Positions 12,311 through 24,809 are shown, numbered from the stretch's first letter. The stretch is DNA of 64,000 nt from Diadema setosum (GCA_033980235.1 CM067075.1:8586608-8650607), one strand, 5' to 3'. Program-made: numbers and translations. Notes: generated by a model not told the origin, from the letters alone.

Positions 12311-12345
12311 TTGTTTGTTTGTTTGTTTGTTTGTTTGTTTGTTTT
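12311..12345. repeat. (TTTG)n microsatellite
   Basis: About nine uninterrupted TTTG units on the plus strand. Confidence 0.95.
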
Positions 12346-14059
12346 GAATTACCATGGTCTTTGTCGGGGGAAAGATGAAGAAAAGTAGTAGAGTGTATCA
12401 CTCTCAAATCCGGATGATTGCGATAAGTGTGTATCCCCGCCCTTTCTATACAGGTAAACGATTTAAGCTTGGTATGCTATTATAAAAGCCTGCATGTGTC
12501 ACGCGGAAGAACTGATTCCGTGATCACTTTTAGCCTTTCATAAAATTCACGTTTTAAGATGGTAACGATAGCTTGTAGGAGATAGAGTAAGTTAGCGTCA
12601 CTGACTGTGGTTCTGAACACAAAAGGAGACTGAAAAATTCCTTTACAAATTAGCAGACATAATGCCGATCCTCCAACACTGTTGCTCCATTCCGTCATTG
12701 ATTCTGCTATCAATGGCGAAGAAAGAATACTGGTTGCGTGATTATCCACCCCTTGATAGCAGGAAGTTTACCTTTCATTGTTTAAGGCTTCGTTGATGCG
12801 GAGTTTACTCGGATACAAGGCGTGAACATTGCCGTCCGAGTTCTTTCATTCGAAATTCCTCAGAATACGCAATTCAATGGGCAATTAGCGCTGCTACTTG
12901 GCAAAGCTGTCAGCCAACCCAATTCTTTGCAGACTTGACCTCTCACATTGTCAGCTACACGCAATACACGGCAAACAGCTATCATTACAAACATTCTGAT
13001 TAAAAAAAAACAAAACAAAATGAAGAAGCACACTTTTGAGTAGCGACAGAGCTTTGTCCCTTTCTCAAATAGGTCCTACTTCTAAAAAAAATACACAGAT
13101 GACTAGAGTCAGAATATCCTCCAAGGGGAACACGAGCTATCTGGGCATTAATAATGTTTGTCTTCCGATTTCTCTCCATGCCGTCACGGCCCAAACCATC
13201 ATAAGTAACAAGGCAATAAGTTTCATTAACCAGGGAAATAATAGTACGCATTACATACATTTGGCGAATTATCACACAAATTGTCGACTTTATAAAAACG
13301 AGAATAATTGACAACTTAGGCCCTACTGTATCTCCAGAGATGAACTTTAAACAGCAAGTCACATACCAGGGAACTAAAGTTATGATTATTTGAACAAATT
13401 CATTAATGAGTCCAATTAATAACCGTTGTAAAAGTACACACACGCATAAAAAGGTTTCGAGTTCGATATGTGATCATTGTATTAGCTCATAGATAAAGTA
13501 TCATAAATTTTGCGTGATCGTTCGTTGGAATTACTTTTCTCAGTGCGATTTGTGCGTCATGTCAATCACCACTCATTGAAATGGAGTGCATGTATCAAAC
13601 GAAACTCGCTGGTCATGCAATCAATAGCCTTGGTCAGCTCACTATTATTGCGTAATTCTATAGCCCTCGCCGCTTGGCCGCCGACGCCGCCGCACGCACC
13701 ATGCTTTGTTTTGTCTTCAAAGGGGTCAAGAGCAATGCCTCATTAGCATACACCCTAGCAACGGAGGCGGAGTCTCGATCTGGCAAGAACAATAGGTGCG
13801 AAACGCAACGCAAAGGCGAGCGTTCAAAAAAAATGTAACCGAAAAAAATTGTCTCAGAAAAACGGTGATTTGCTACACTTGTACTCATTTTCACACGCTG
13901 AAATTTTCTGTACAAACAGATAAAACATAAAGGAATCAAAATCCGTCATAAAAAAATTTCGACCCGAGTAATGCTTCCCCTTCATTTTCGGCTCATTACG
14001 GGAAAACTCCCCGTGCGACTTATGACTCATTTTGTCGGAGCGCCACACATATAAACAAA

Positions 14060-14650
14060 CACCAACAAACACTCAAACAAATCCTCATAATGCAAATAAA
14101 CCAACTCAACACTTTTTTCCTTGATATTCATTGATTTCATTCAAATCATTCATAAATCGACTCATTCTGGGTGTAACATGAAAAAAAAAAAAGTTACAAA
14201 GGGCAATTCGAAACAGAAACAAATCCATTTGTCAATTTATACCACAAATAATCTCACTTCAACATAAATTTAGATAACTCGATTATAGACCAACCCTACT
14301 AACAATTACTTCACGAGAAAGTTTTGACATGTAGGGCCCTACCAAACCTATATTCCTTGAATACATTGGTTTGGATCATGTAACACCTTCTTACTTACAA
14401 GGGCATATACATAAAAAAAAAACCACAAATACATTACACGAATCTAGAATGAAATCAGTCATAAAAAACCCGACCACCCCTCCCCTCCCCATCCGAAACA
14501 AATCTAGGGCCTACATCTATCCTAAATATTAAATCCTACCAACATCTGTCATACCATTTATAACTATCCTTCTTCAAATCCAATCCCAAACCCACCAACC
14601 CCTGATTAAACAAAACCTAAATCATCCCACACCCACATTCACCAACCCAA

Positions 14651-14698
<48 letters not shown>

Positions 14699-14700
14699 AG
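14060..14700. other. G-depleted, C/A-rich strand-asymmetric stretch
   Basis: The plus strand is strikingly poor in G, most strongly over 14461-14650, where I count only a handful of G in about 190 bases. C and A are abundant, and the stretch ends in a (CA)n run. No coding frame is recognised. Confidence 0.6.
14652..14696. repeat. (CA)n microsatellite
   Basis: An uninterrupted run of about 22 CA units. Confidence 0.97.
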
Positions 14701-14845
14701 GTTCCGTTATTCCGAAGTTTCGTTTTTTTCCGAGGCTTCATTTATCCGAAACACACAATTCCCTATACCTAGAGGTTCGTTGATCCAAAAATGAAATTCG
14801 GAATAACGAACCTTCGGAATAATGAGCCTTCGGACGAATGAGCCT
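14697..14845. mobile_element. fold-back repeat GAAGGTTCGTTATTCCGAA
   Basis: Left arm GAAGGTTCCGTTATTCCGAA at 14697 and right arm TTCGGAATAACGAACCTTC ending at 14815 are inverted. Further partial units (ATTCGGAATAACG, CCTTCGGAATAATGAGCC) continue to about 14845. No coding potential. Confidence 0.6.
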
Positions 14846-15104
14846 GATAAAACGATTTCCCAGTGTTGATAAATAAGACATAATGGACCGTATGCAGAAA
14901 AGCAGCATCTGCCCGCACGCAAGCTCCACTCCGAATTCATAATTATACAAATCTGCCAAACAAACTCATCAAATTCAAAGCTGCTGATAAAATCAATATC
15001 AACGTTTATGCCAGCGACAGCTTACTACGTATCCCTCCCCACGCACAGCTAAAAAACACATACGCAAAAAACTAACTGACATAATAAACACATTCTTCCA
15101 TCAC

Positions 15105-15136
15105 ACACGCACACACACACACACACACACACGCAC
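15105..15136. repeat. (CA)n microsatellite
   Basis: A run of CA interrupted by single G-containing units. Confidence 0.9.
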
Positions 15137-15295
15137 AAACGGACACTGTGAACGCGCACATACACACTTCCTTGAAACCTCACCATGACTTTTTACATGG
15201 CATGTTTGCATGGATGTAGCCATGTAAGTTATGTGTTAGTATTTCAATGATTATGTCCAGAACGATATTACCCAGCAAAATGTGCTTCGAGGGCG

Positions 15296-15386
15296 GGCGA
15301 CAATCCGTGCCGCCAACGCCCGTCACGGATTGTCGCCCCGAGCAGGAGGCGACAATCCGTGTAGGGGCGACAATCCGTGTCGCAAC
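15296..15386. repeat. second CACGGATTGTCGCC cluster, inverted copy of 7174-7263
   Basis: Four modules (minus at 15296, plus at 15324, minus at 15348 and 15366) with the same spacers as the left part of the 7.2-kb cluster but in opposite orientation. Over about 90 bases I see a single substitution in the spacer (GGGCGTTGG versus GGGCGCTGG), so the two copies are recent. Confidence 0.9.
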
Positions 15387-15555
15387 ACTATACTTGACAT
15401 GTCAAGTGCTTGCAAAATAATTTGGTTGTGAATCCAGACTTGAAGTGCACAAAAGTCTCCTGACGGCAGACTACGCATTTCCTTTGATTGAGTTGATTCC
15501 TATGTCGGGGAATTCATTATGATTCTTAGTTTCCGAATCATCATTTTGTAAAATT

Positions 15556-15990
15556 TCAAAAAGGACGAAAAGAAATTTTAGAAGTTTTGCTGTTCAAGAT
15601 GAACTTCCCTGAAAATTTCGGCTTTCTCTCACTTTTTGCTTTTCTTTCTGGTTTGTCCGACCAGCTCAGCAGATACTTATCGGCGAGGAAAAGATGGGCT
15701 GTTGTTTGCTCATCGGTAACCGGTTTGGGATTTATCATCCCGCGCCTTTTAACTGAAACTGGCGTATTGTATGATACTGTGGTGATGGTGATATGCACCG
15801 ACTCCCTGCGTCACACGTAATGTCATGACGTCATCTGCTGTTCTTGTCTCTAGTATCGTGGTGATTGGGACGAACTTCGCCTTTAAGGTTTCTCTCAAGG
15901 GGTCAGAGCTGAGGGCGTTTTGCGGTTCGAAAAATTTGACGAGCAACGCCTCAGACGCCACGTTCAAGTTGACACGGATATTAACAGGAT
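15556..15990 (-). other. possible decayed coding fragment, unrecognised
   Basis: Two overlapping minus-strand frames have a protein-like composition: one reads NVASEALLVKFFEPQNALS then KAKFVPITTILETRTADD, the other PVTDEQTTAHLFLADKYLL. Neither has a convincing start, splice signals or family match. They could be the relic of a transposon protein or an orphan exon with a frameshift. Confidence 0.2.
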
Positions 15991-16209
15991 GAAAGCTAAC
16001 AATGTTATATATGGGAGTGTCAAACTCAGGTATTAGATTGGAAAGTTAGTTTATATTTTCTGATTGGCTTTATTTTTTTTTTCAGAACATAATAACTGCT
16101 TAGAGGGACCCATTGACGAGCATGCATAATGATAACAGTGTGTTGATATGAATGTCGTACAGACTTAATGGTCAGATAGCGAAACATTTTTGTAATACAT
16201 GCAGTAAAA

Positions 16210-16536
16210 TTAATGTGGCGTGACAAACAATTTCAGTGAGCTGTGACATGTCAGTGAAGGAAAGATATGCATCATGTCGAAAGGGAGAAGGAATGAAAAC
16301 AACAAATTATGCCCCAAAATTTCAACACAAATTCGGACGATGACTCGGCAGGTCGAGCTGCGACTCTTTAGCCCGCAGCAAGAGATTAGCATCGTCCAGG
16401 GGACCCACATTGCGTGATTCGAGGTGCACAGTTTTTTAACATCTTCTCGCGAACCCTTCGCCTTCCGAATTCGGAGCGAAGGGAGTAGCATGCGAGACGA
16501 GAATAGATCTACGGTGGCTGCAAAGCAGCAAAGCAA
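16210..16536 (-). other. possible decayed coding fragment, unrecognised
   Basis: Two minus-strand frames join naturally if one base is lost or gained near the A-run at 16432-16437. The second part reads LESRNVGPLDDANLLL and ends in a stop near 16324. No domain recognised. The flanking DNA is intergenic. Confidence 0.15.
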
Positions 16537-17014
16537 AAATAAAAAGAGGTATAGAAAAAAAAGGGGTATGATTATTTGGTCAGTTTGTTCCCATTATAGA
16601 AGGAAGAGGGGGAGAGAGAGAGTCATTACCTCGTGACCCTGAGCTTGACTCAAACACACGGAGAAAATGTCGAGGGGATTGTTGTAGGCCCTGCCAGCAA
16701 ATTATTGATTTAAATCTTTCTGTAATATCGTCTTGCGGGTTTACTGTTCGAGTGGTGTTGTTACGTTACGATAATAATGTGAATCATCAGAATATTATTG
16801 GGTGGCACGGCGCAAGACTTAAAGATCCCCTGACAGTCATTTTATATTGACTTCTGCTGAATAAAATGATGTGAATAAGTCTGCATATTACAAAAACTGT
16901 GGAACTGCTTGATCAAAATTATGTATCAGGCATTTTATGCTATGTCATTTTTTTTTGTTTCTACACTCACTATATAGAATATCAATTAGCTCCACCCCTA
17001 AAAATTAAATGAAA

Positions 17015-17045
17015 TAAAACAAAACAAAACAAAACAAAACAAAAA
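17015..17045. repeat. (AAAAC)n microsatellite
   Basis: About six AAAAC units. Confidence 0.9.
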
Positions 17046-17628
17046 GAAGCCCTAGATTTGTTTGCCTTTCGTGACTTCCGAAATAGTAATAAAGTCATCT
17101 AAATTTTATCATCATGTTGCCCAATAGTGATGGCAAGAAGAGCTCCGCTGGACCGCACGACCGTGCATTGTGATTCCAGTATGTTTGTTGCGAACGCACG
17201 GAATCGGGTCTGTCGAAAGACCCGGATGCTGACGCATGCGCATGTGGCTGTCTTTCCCCTGATTTGTAAAAGCCTCTCTCCCAGGTCAAGCACCATGCAT
17301 ATTCAGGATATGTGCTGGTTAGAAATCTCTTGACCTATTTCCGTCATTATTGAAAATATCATAACGATGTGGTTCGAGAAATGATATAAGCAATTAATGA
17401 TATAAGCAATTTGAAAAGATTCCCTAAGGTGTCCAGCGACTTCACCCACGAAGAAATGGGTTATATCTGATATTATTTGTCTCGTTGTCGTAGTTAAACT
17501 TTGTGATAATGTGAGCAATCATGTTTGTTAGTAAAAGGTGTAAGCTGTTGAGGCTGTTTGATCTTGCGAAGTATTAAAACTAGCAGGGAGGTGAGACTCA
17601 CCTGCCTGAAACCAGCAAGTTATCGCCT

Positions 17629-18655
17629 TTAAAGGTACAGTACTAGCCCACATTTGTAAACCTGCAGCAATTGGTCTCATAGTTAGCATAGAGTTTGGGT
17701 ATGATTGCAGTAACACCTGTGCAAAATTTTGTTCCAATTAGTCCATTACTTTCATAAAAATAAATGAAAATGCACATCGCTCGCTAGCTCCGGTCCACGT
17801 ACGTACTACTTGCATGCGATACACGTGTAAGTTACATGTACGTACTAGTAGCTAGCCCCGGAGACCGCGCCGCAAGGCGCGGTCCTGGCGGCTACCTCGC
17901 AGCTTAGCGGGAGCAAAAATCACTGCCACATTCACGGCGACTTCACAAATAAAGCACGGCTAAATTTCTATCATAAACACAGTGACAATTAATACATTAC
18001 CTTTTCGACTTGGTTTTTCTCACCCATTTATCTAGAAACTGCAAAATTGTCTACATTTTTTTAGGAGTAATAAGCGGCCTGCCCTAGTGCAACAGTGGAG
18101 AGACTTGCTGCTATATCCATTAGTACGCATTACGCATGCTCTCAATGCACTGCACTGCATGCATGCTGTGGGTTTGTGCAAGTGATTGTGAGTTTCAGTG
18201 AGCATCGGTGAGCTGAAGATATTCGCGTTATAAGACAACATTTTCTGCATCATACGCACTGAAATGCATCAAACAGTCGCCGAAATTAATCATTTAGGTT
18301 TAATCGACCCATGTAAGTATTCCTAGTAGTTTTTGTTGAAAAATTAAGGAAATATAGCGCCGAAACGGCACCCGTTTTGTACAACTCCTCCATCTGAGTG
18401 CGAAAACGGCACAGCCCCAACGCTGCACGTTGGGGCTGGTCGCAGTTAGTATGTAGCTAGCCCGCGCTCGTAATTCGATTTTGGGTCGGGTTGACCCAGT
18501 TTGAAAATTGATTTTAAAACGATGATTTTCTCTCCTTTATCAAAGAACAACAGGTGAGGTATGTTACTGTTATAACTTGTACTTGAAGTCATATTGGACC
18601 TGTTTTATGCAGTTTTGATTTTCGTGGGTTTGCAAATGTGGGCTAGTACCTTTAA
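17629..18655. mobile_element. non-autonomous DNA transposon, about 1.03 kb, TTAA ends
   Basis: Terminal inverted repeats of about 30 bp: the left starts TTAAAGGTACAGTACTAGCC and continues CACATTTGTAAACC; the right ends GGGCTAGTACCTTTAA, preceded by GGTTTGCAAATGT. TTAA at both ends fits piggyBac-type target sites (inference). There is no transposase frame. Two strong internal hairpins are present, at 17863-17884 and 18413-18437. Confidence 0.7.
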
Positions 18656-18828
18656 AAAGGTGCCACAGCCCGAAAAGATTACGGCAGACTGCAACCGTGA
18701 GCAATGTTTTGATGTGCAATGTGTGCAATTATTATCTAATTGATAATATAGATGTATTTTCGTTTATACATATTGGAATGTGTATGTATATAACATGCGC
18801 GCAAGCGCGCGTGTGTGTGAGTGGTGGA

Positions 18829-18829
18829 T

Positions 18830-18882
<53 letters not shown>
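18829..18882. repeat. (TG)n microsatellite
   Basis: A long uninterrupted TG run. Confidence 0.97.
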
Positions 18883-18884
<2 letters not shown>

Positions 18885-18929
18885 TGAATGTATTTTCATT
18901 CATGGTCAATTAAAAAAGGAAAAAATAAA

Positions 18930-20825
18930 GTCTATATATCTTCATTAAATTGTGTTTTCCTTTTGATGGGCAGCGTGGAACGCAAGCTTTCATGAATGTT
19001 GATGAGAGACTAAATCTTTCGCTTTTTCTCTCCGAAGTTGTTCTAATACTTTGTTTCTTCTTTACGTTTTGTCATCAGCTAATTAATGTAGAAACTTTTA
19101 TATTTTCCTTGTTTAATCATCATGAATGAGTTTGATTTCTAGATTGGATTATGGCCTCGTTATTCCCTCATAGTCATACATGTCGGTCTTCATCGACAGC
19201 CCTTTGTTGGAGTCCCGACTCTGGCGCCGATGTGGTTGCGTCCTGACCACGATCTTATATTTCCCTTGCTTACTCCAACTTATTTTATAGGAAAGGATAC
19301 ATCGCGTTTCTTTTTTTTTTCCAGATGTGACAACCCCTATGAAGAATGATAAATCTCAGGAACTACAAAGGGAAAAAATGAAGGCGATGTTCATTACCCG
19401 TTGTACAACCGCATTTTATTTGTAACCGTTTTATCGAGAAATATGTTACGCGATATAATGATACCAACAATATTATGACATTTGCTTATCCTTCTTCTTG
19501 ATATTACTATCATTTTACCCAGGGAAGACTCGCTAGTACAAGCACTATACTCCCGTAGGGTCCAGTCGTTATCACCACTCTATTATCACCGGGTACCCCA
19601 TTCATACATCTGGGTCAAGCGGAACAAAAGTAGGTCACCCATCTTGTTTAACGATATGAGCCCTGGGCAGTATTTGAACCCGGGCATTATTTTAACCCGG
19701 ATATTATTTTAACCTGGACATTATTTGAACCCGATGTCTTTTTCTTTGGAGTCAAGTGCCTTAAACAACAAGCCTTTAGAACAACAACATTGTATACAGC
19801 TTATAATCGTTGTCTTTGTTTATTTTTTACCTTCAAATCAATGCCCTTGCTTATTCACAAATAGTTTACATTCACAGCTTTTATTGTTTTTCAATGTTTT
19901 AGCACTGTAGAATGCTGTAGATAGTGCCACGAAGGTATCACTGCACACAGTGTTCGTTGTTAATAAACGTCTGCCTTTTTTGGCGGGAAATTACTTCCCT
20001 CATCGCTCCGGCCTTTACCCATTTTGATAATGTTTTGTTTTGGCTGTGTCCCTGAATGTGAAGCCATGTGTTCATGCTCGCTCAAATCGCGGAAGGGCAC
20101 GCCTGCCTTTCTTTCTCTCGCCGCTTCATCACCTTGGCCGCTGCCTAGCCTCACGTTGTGTTTCCCAAGACGTTAGATATGTCAAAACAAACGTCAGAAC
20201 CCTATATTGTCATAACAGGAGAAAACAAGCATATTCTAAAGAAAGAAAAGAGCAAACAAACAAACAAACAAACAAACGAACGAACAAACAGACAAACTGA
20301 AGAATTCGCCCTATCGGTTTATCCTGATTGAATAGATTTTCCCAAATGCTAAATTGTGAATGAAAAGTGCAATATTCAAACGAAAAGTGTAATATTGAAA
20401 TTGATAGTTCAATAAATTGTCAGATATTTGTTTGGATGTTAGATTTTTACAAGTACGTTGCATGTCGCAATTATGTCAACATTGTATTTATGATGAATGT
20501 CTCGTGATTTGTAATAATGTAATTATACATGTTTATGTAATACATTATCACATAGTCTATGACTTGTGTACATGTCAAAAAGATAGCCAGTATTGTCATC
20601 AGGAAGATACTTATTGACATCTCACAAGGTCCCCCTCCCATTCCGCCCCATTCCACCCCATTCCACCCCATCCCCACCTGACTAAAAAAAAAAAGAATAA
20701 AAAAAAAAAAATAAACCCACCCTGCCCTACTGTAGCTACCACTTGAGGGTATTGAAAGAGGTATAAAGAGGACACGTTATATTAGCAAGTCAGCAAAACA
20801 ATTTTTCTATATTTCAGAGCCTGGG
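18930..20825. other. intergenic, no gene seen
   Basis: No supported gene. It includes the 17-bp tandem repeat at 19665-19732, an AAAC-type repeat at 20254-20294 and a CCCCATTCCA-type repeat near 20640-20670. Confidence 0.6.
19665..19732. repeat. 17-bp tandem repeat, four units
   Basis: Four consecutive 17-base units of the form GGRCATTATTTKAACCC start at 19665, 19682, 19699 and 19716, with few substitutions. Each unit is roughly symmetric at its GGG...CCC ends. Confidence 0.9.
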
Positions 20826-20831
20826 CCTACA

Positions 20832-20833
<2 letters not shown>

Positions 20834-20869
<36 letters not shown>
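20834..20869. repeat. (TG)n microsatellite
   Basis: An uninterrupted TG run of about 18 units. Confidence 0.97.
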
Positions 20870-20875
<6 letters not shown>

Positions 20876-20965
20876 CGTCCCTGTATGATTATTAACTAGT
20901 TTTGAAAACATTGCAATTACACAATTTCTTCACTTTTAGAAAACATCAAACCGTCGCCATGGTAA

Positions 20966-21359
20966 CTAGACACCTTTGACGGAGGATGTGCGCCTGGCGT
21001 ATCTCGTCCTTTCGCACCTCGCCCTATCTCCCGGCATATCGCGAGCGATCTCGGCGACTAACCCAAACACTATGACAGCCCACTTTCTAACCGTATCGTG
21101 GCCTAAAAACCCCGATACCTCCAATAAGCCCGACGGCGCAGGTTTGCTCTGCGAGTACATTATCGTGGCTACATTTTCACCTGAATTAACGTCAGAAACT
21201 GGAGCGATATGCATCACATCATTCGGTCAACTCACTCCGCTTAATGCCTTATTATTTTTAGGAGTCAAAAGTTTCGGTTACCCCCCTGCGAACTACCGAT
21301 TAGAGTTTTCTGGGGCAAAATTGCCCCATATGGTCTCGCTCACAATGATCTGCATGTAA
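20966..21359. other. CpG-richer stretch open on both strands, unrecognised
   Basis: The plus-strand frame of 127 codons (20976-21359) and the minus-strand frame of 83 codons (20966-21217) overlap. Both have mixed amino-acid composition, for example GLLCEYIIVATFSPELTSET on plus and KWAVIVFGLVAEIARDMPGD on minus. Only one, if any, can be real, and I recognise neither. It may be an orphan exon or the relic of a mobile element. Confidence 0.2.
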
Positions 21360-22479
21360 CTCAACGAAGGCAAATTGGGTTTTATCTCTACCACATAGAC
21401 CTACGTACATGCATCCATCATTCACTGGCAACAATCCTGTCCTCGTTTTTATCATATGAAAAAAAAAAAATCAGTCGAGGTTTGGTCTATGTTTCTACAC
21501 GTCTAGTAAGCATCAACATTTTGTTTTGCATACTGTCTACCTCATCGTCCTCCATATTTCATAAAGCGACCTTTTCAACAATTGCTTCCATGGGCACTTG
21601 GTTTGTTTCACCTGCACATACAAATTCAAGCACGTTCTGCTTTGTTTACGCGTATCCTGTCTATCGCAATATCTAAACCAGGGCCTATCTATAACCGCAC
21701 GTGGCACATTTGACATTGCGCATCGACACAGTACTGAGTAACCAAATAAGTAGATTGACCCTTTTAAGATACACATAAACGGTGTAGAGGAAAAAAAAAC
21801 CAACGAAATAACAGCAACAACGAAAGCTGGGGGCTCGTGCGTACACCCACATGCCTGCGACGCTTTCAACAGGTCCGCCGCGCCCCCTATCTTTCCGCGG
21901 CGCCGTGAAACCCACGGTCAATGCTGCTGCTTGTAGAGCGAGCACGTGATGAATACCATGGTCGACAAAACCCCCATGTAAATAAATAATGTTTTTGGCA
22001 GACTATCAAGATATGAAATAAGTTTTTGTGACTCGGGATGTTCTCGTTTTGTGAGCCTTGGGCGTGCTAGACTAGTGAAAGTTAGCGTTTTTAATCGTCT
22101 ACCTGCGGGCACACGGGAATAAAAAATTTAATCAATTATGGCCTTTAGGAAATCTTCTTCCTGTTGCTTTCACTGCCGTCGCAGTGATCCCCTTACTTTA
22201 TTTAATATAATTTCATTAATCTAATTTGAATTCATTTCATTTCATTCTATTTCATTTCATGTCCAACAATACACGTACAAAATCAATGTCTTCGATCACT
22301 ACTTGTGTTCGATCTTTAGAATTTGCTTCGTTATCGTAACCGCCACCATCACCATCACCATATGCATCATCATCGCCGTCATCAAAAACATCTTCCAATG
22401 TAGTCCTCTTCGCCTGCAGGAGAGGTGCTGATTATAGAAGTTGCCATAATCGTCTACTTGTTGTTATGGTGATGCTTGT

Positions 22480-22571
22480 TTCTTCTTCTTCTTCTTCTTC
22501 TTCTTTTCCTCCTCCTCCTTCTTCTTCTTCTTCTTCTTCTTCTCCTCCTCCTGCTCCTCCTCGTCCTTCTC
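22480..22571. repeat. (CTT)n/(CCT)n pyrimidine microsatellite
   Basis: CTT and CCT triplets give a nearly pure pyrimidine tract on the plus strand. Confidence 0.95.
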
Positions 22572-24805
22572 CATTTTCATAAAGTTAACTCTCCTTTGTA
22601 AAAGATAACACTGTCTTCTTCTACTGTATCCTCTGTAACCAGCAGCAGTAGGGTTAAAGTGGGAGCAGTCCCTGGGATAGATTGGTTTAGGCTCCTATAG
22701 TACGGTTTATAGTTGTTTGTTATTAACCCTTTGAGTGCCTCGAGTGCCAATTGACACTGAAAATCCCATAGCGTTGTACACGTTATCCAAAGTCCCTGGC
22801 AAAGAAAGTGTTACAGGTAATCGTCTTGGCTTGCATTAACTAAGAACAGAGCAAACTGGTAATAATTTCCCATCTTGGCTCAGCGCAGATGAATTATAGA
22901 ATCGTGCAGACGGTGAAAATGGACTATAGCATTTGGCACAATTTCTTCTCTCTATACTTGTCTTCACTTGATGTCTTTAAAAGAAAAGTATAGTTATGTT
23001 CGCTATTCTTAGATAAGTAGAGAGAATGCCACACACCTGCAGATTGAGGCTAGTTCTCATATTTCTCTTAAAAAGCACTAAAAGGGACTAAAAAGCATTT
23101 AAAAGAAATGGATTGGAAGGAAGGTAAGAGTGGGAGGAGGGAGAATAAAGGAGGGGTTTGTGATCTGTTCCAATTTTCCTAATGTCTAATTTCCCCAGAA
23201 GTTTTTACTGACCTTTGGTGTAAGAATAACGCGTTGTTAAAATTAGATCAAAGTACATCGAGTTTGGTAATAATAATAATAATAATAATAAAACAACATT
23301 TTTCATGTTTTCTTTTTCTTCTTGGTGCTCAGGGCAAATTTCCTTTCACTGTAAGAGGAAAGGAAATAAAAAAGAAACACTATCTATCTCATGTGAGCAT
23401 TGCATGATGCCAACCCAACCAAGGTTGGGTCATTATCTACATCAGCAAATGTTTCATTGTTTCTGACATAAAACAGTTTAATGCTCTATGAGACGAAGTA
23501 GAAAAAAAAAACACACCATACAGTAGAAATTGTATGGTGCTTCTCGAGTTATACCCAATATTTTTTTAGACCTTAAATGCTACTTTTCATGTTGTCAACT
23601 TACATGTTATCACGTAGTAGCTGCAATCGCGTATACCTCTACTACTATACGATGTTATTTTCAGTGCAGGTGTGTAGATAAGATTTATGTAGATATATAC
23701 CTACTATAATTATAATAATATTAGTAAACACGTAAACGTATACCATCAACCTCCGAGGAACACTTGCCAAATAAAATCATCTTGAAGAGAAATGAATTGG
23801 TTTAGTGTTATATGAATTTCTGTCCGCCAGAATTATCCCATGTACGTACCCTCATCTCTCTCTCTCTTTCCAGTCGTATCTTGTTAAGCTTCTGTCGGCG
23901 TAACTGTATACCCATATGAGAAGTTACCGTGCGAATTAATAAATCTAAACAATATTATTATATAATAAAGTAACCCAATATAATTACGTTAGAGTTAAAC
24001 AATACAATTGTACTAAAGTAAAGCAATATAATAACGTAGTTAAACAATATAATTTGTCAAAAAATGTGTATTTTGTATTTTTGTAGGATGGAATACTTAG
24101 TTGAATTTGGATTGATTTAGAATGAATTTGATTTGATTTAATCTAATCGAAATGGTAGATTTACATTGGTCCATCTTTTGTTGCATGTTGATATAAATTT
24201 ATATGTTATATTTTTCTGAATATTTTATGATATTATCATTATTAAGGCAGGGATCCTTGCTTTGGAATGATAAGGGTTTATGTATATATAATAATATTTG
24301 TGTAGGCCTATTTGTTTTAAACTGGACTAAAAACAACGCATAACTCTCAGCCTGCTCCGGAATATCGCGAAGCAATTACTAAAGTTCGAATATAGAATGC
24401 GGATGTGAGAGTGATTATGCGCGAAATGGGATGAAGTAGTTGAATAGGTACGATTGTTCTTTTCCCCTGGCGGGTCTATCTAGCTTCAACCGATGTTATC
24501 CGCCGTAAACGCACCTTGGGGAGAAACATAAGCCCGCCACGACCGGGCGAACACGTTTCACAGCCGCCCATGGGTTCGATTACGGTAGATTGACCAAGAA
24601 AACAAAAGCAAAAACAAACAAACAAACAAATAAACCAAACAAAATTAAAGAAAAAAAAAACCCAACAACCTAGCCCTTTCCAGTCAAATCGTTCCCATTG
24701 TATGTTACTCAGCAATAATTGATAAAGCGTAAAATGTCGTTAATAATATGTTCTGTTTTCAAACTACTCAGGGAGATTATGATTGCCAAGGTTTCGCCAA
24801 GTATT
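22572..24805. other. intergenic, no gene seen
   Basis: AT-rich, with an AAT repeat at 23268-23292 and an AAAC-type repeat near 24608-24632. A sequence starting TTAACCCTTTGAGTGCC near 22733 resembles a MITE end, but no partner end was found. Confidence 0.6.
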
Positions 24806-24809
24806 CTCA

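Larger units (their letters stand above)
9370..14050. other. intergenic, no gene seen
   Basis: AT-rich DNA with only short open frames that I do not recognise. Contents noted are a TATACG-rich patch near 9645-9690, a nested hairpin at 11523-11577 and a TTTG microsatellite at 12311-12345. Confidence 0.6.

Noticed and set aside
22733..22790. Further TTAA-ended MITE starting TTAACCCTTTGAGTGCC
   Set aside because: No matching inverted end could be found nearby, so borders cannot be supported.
24560..24600. tRNA or SINE B box (GGGTTCGATTAC)
   Set aside because: No A box at suitable distance on the same strand and no cloverleaf stems.
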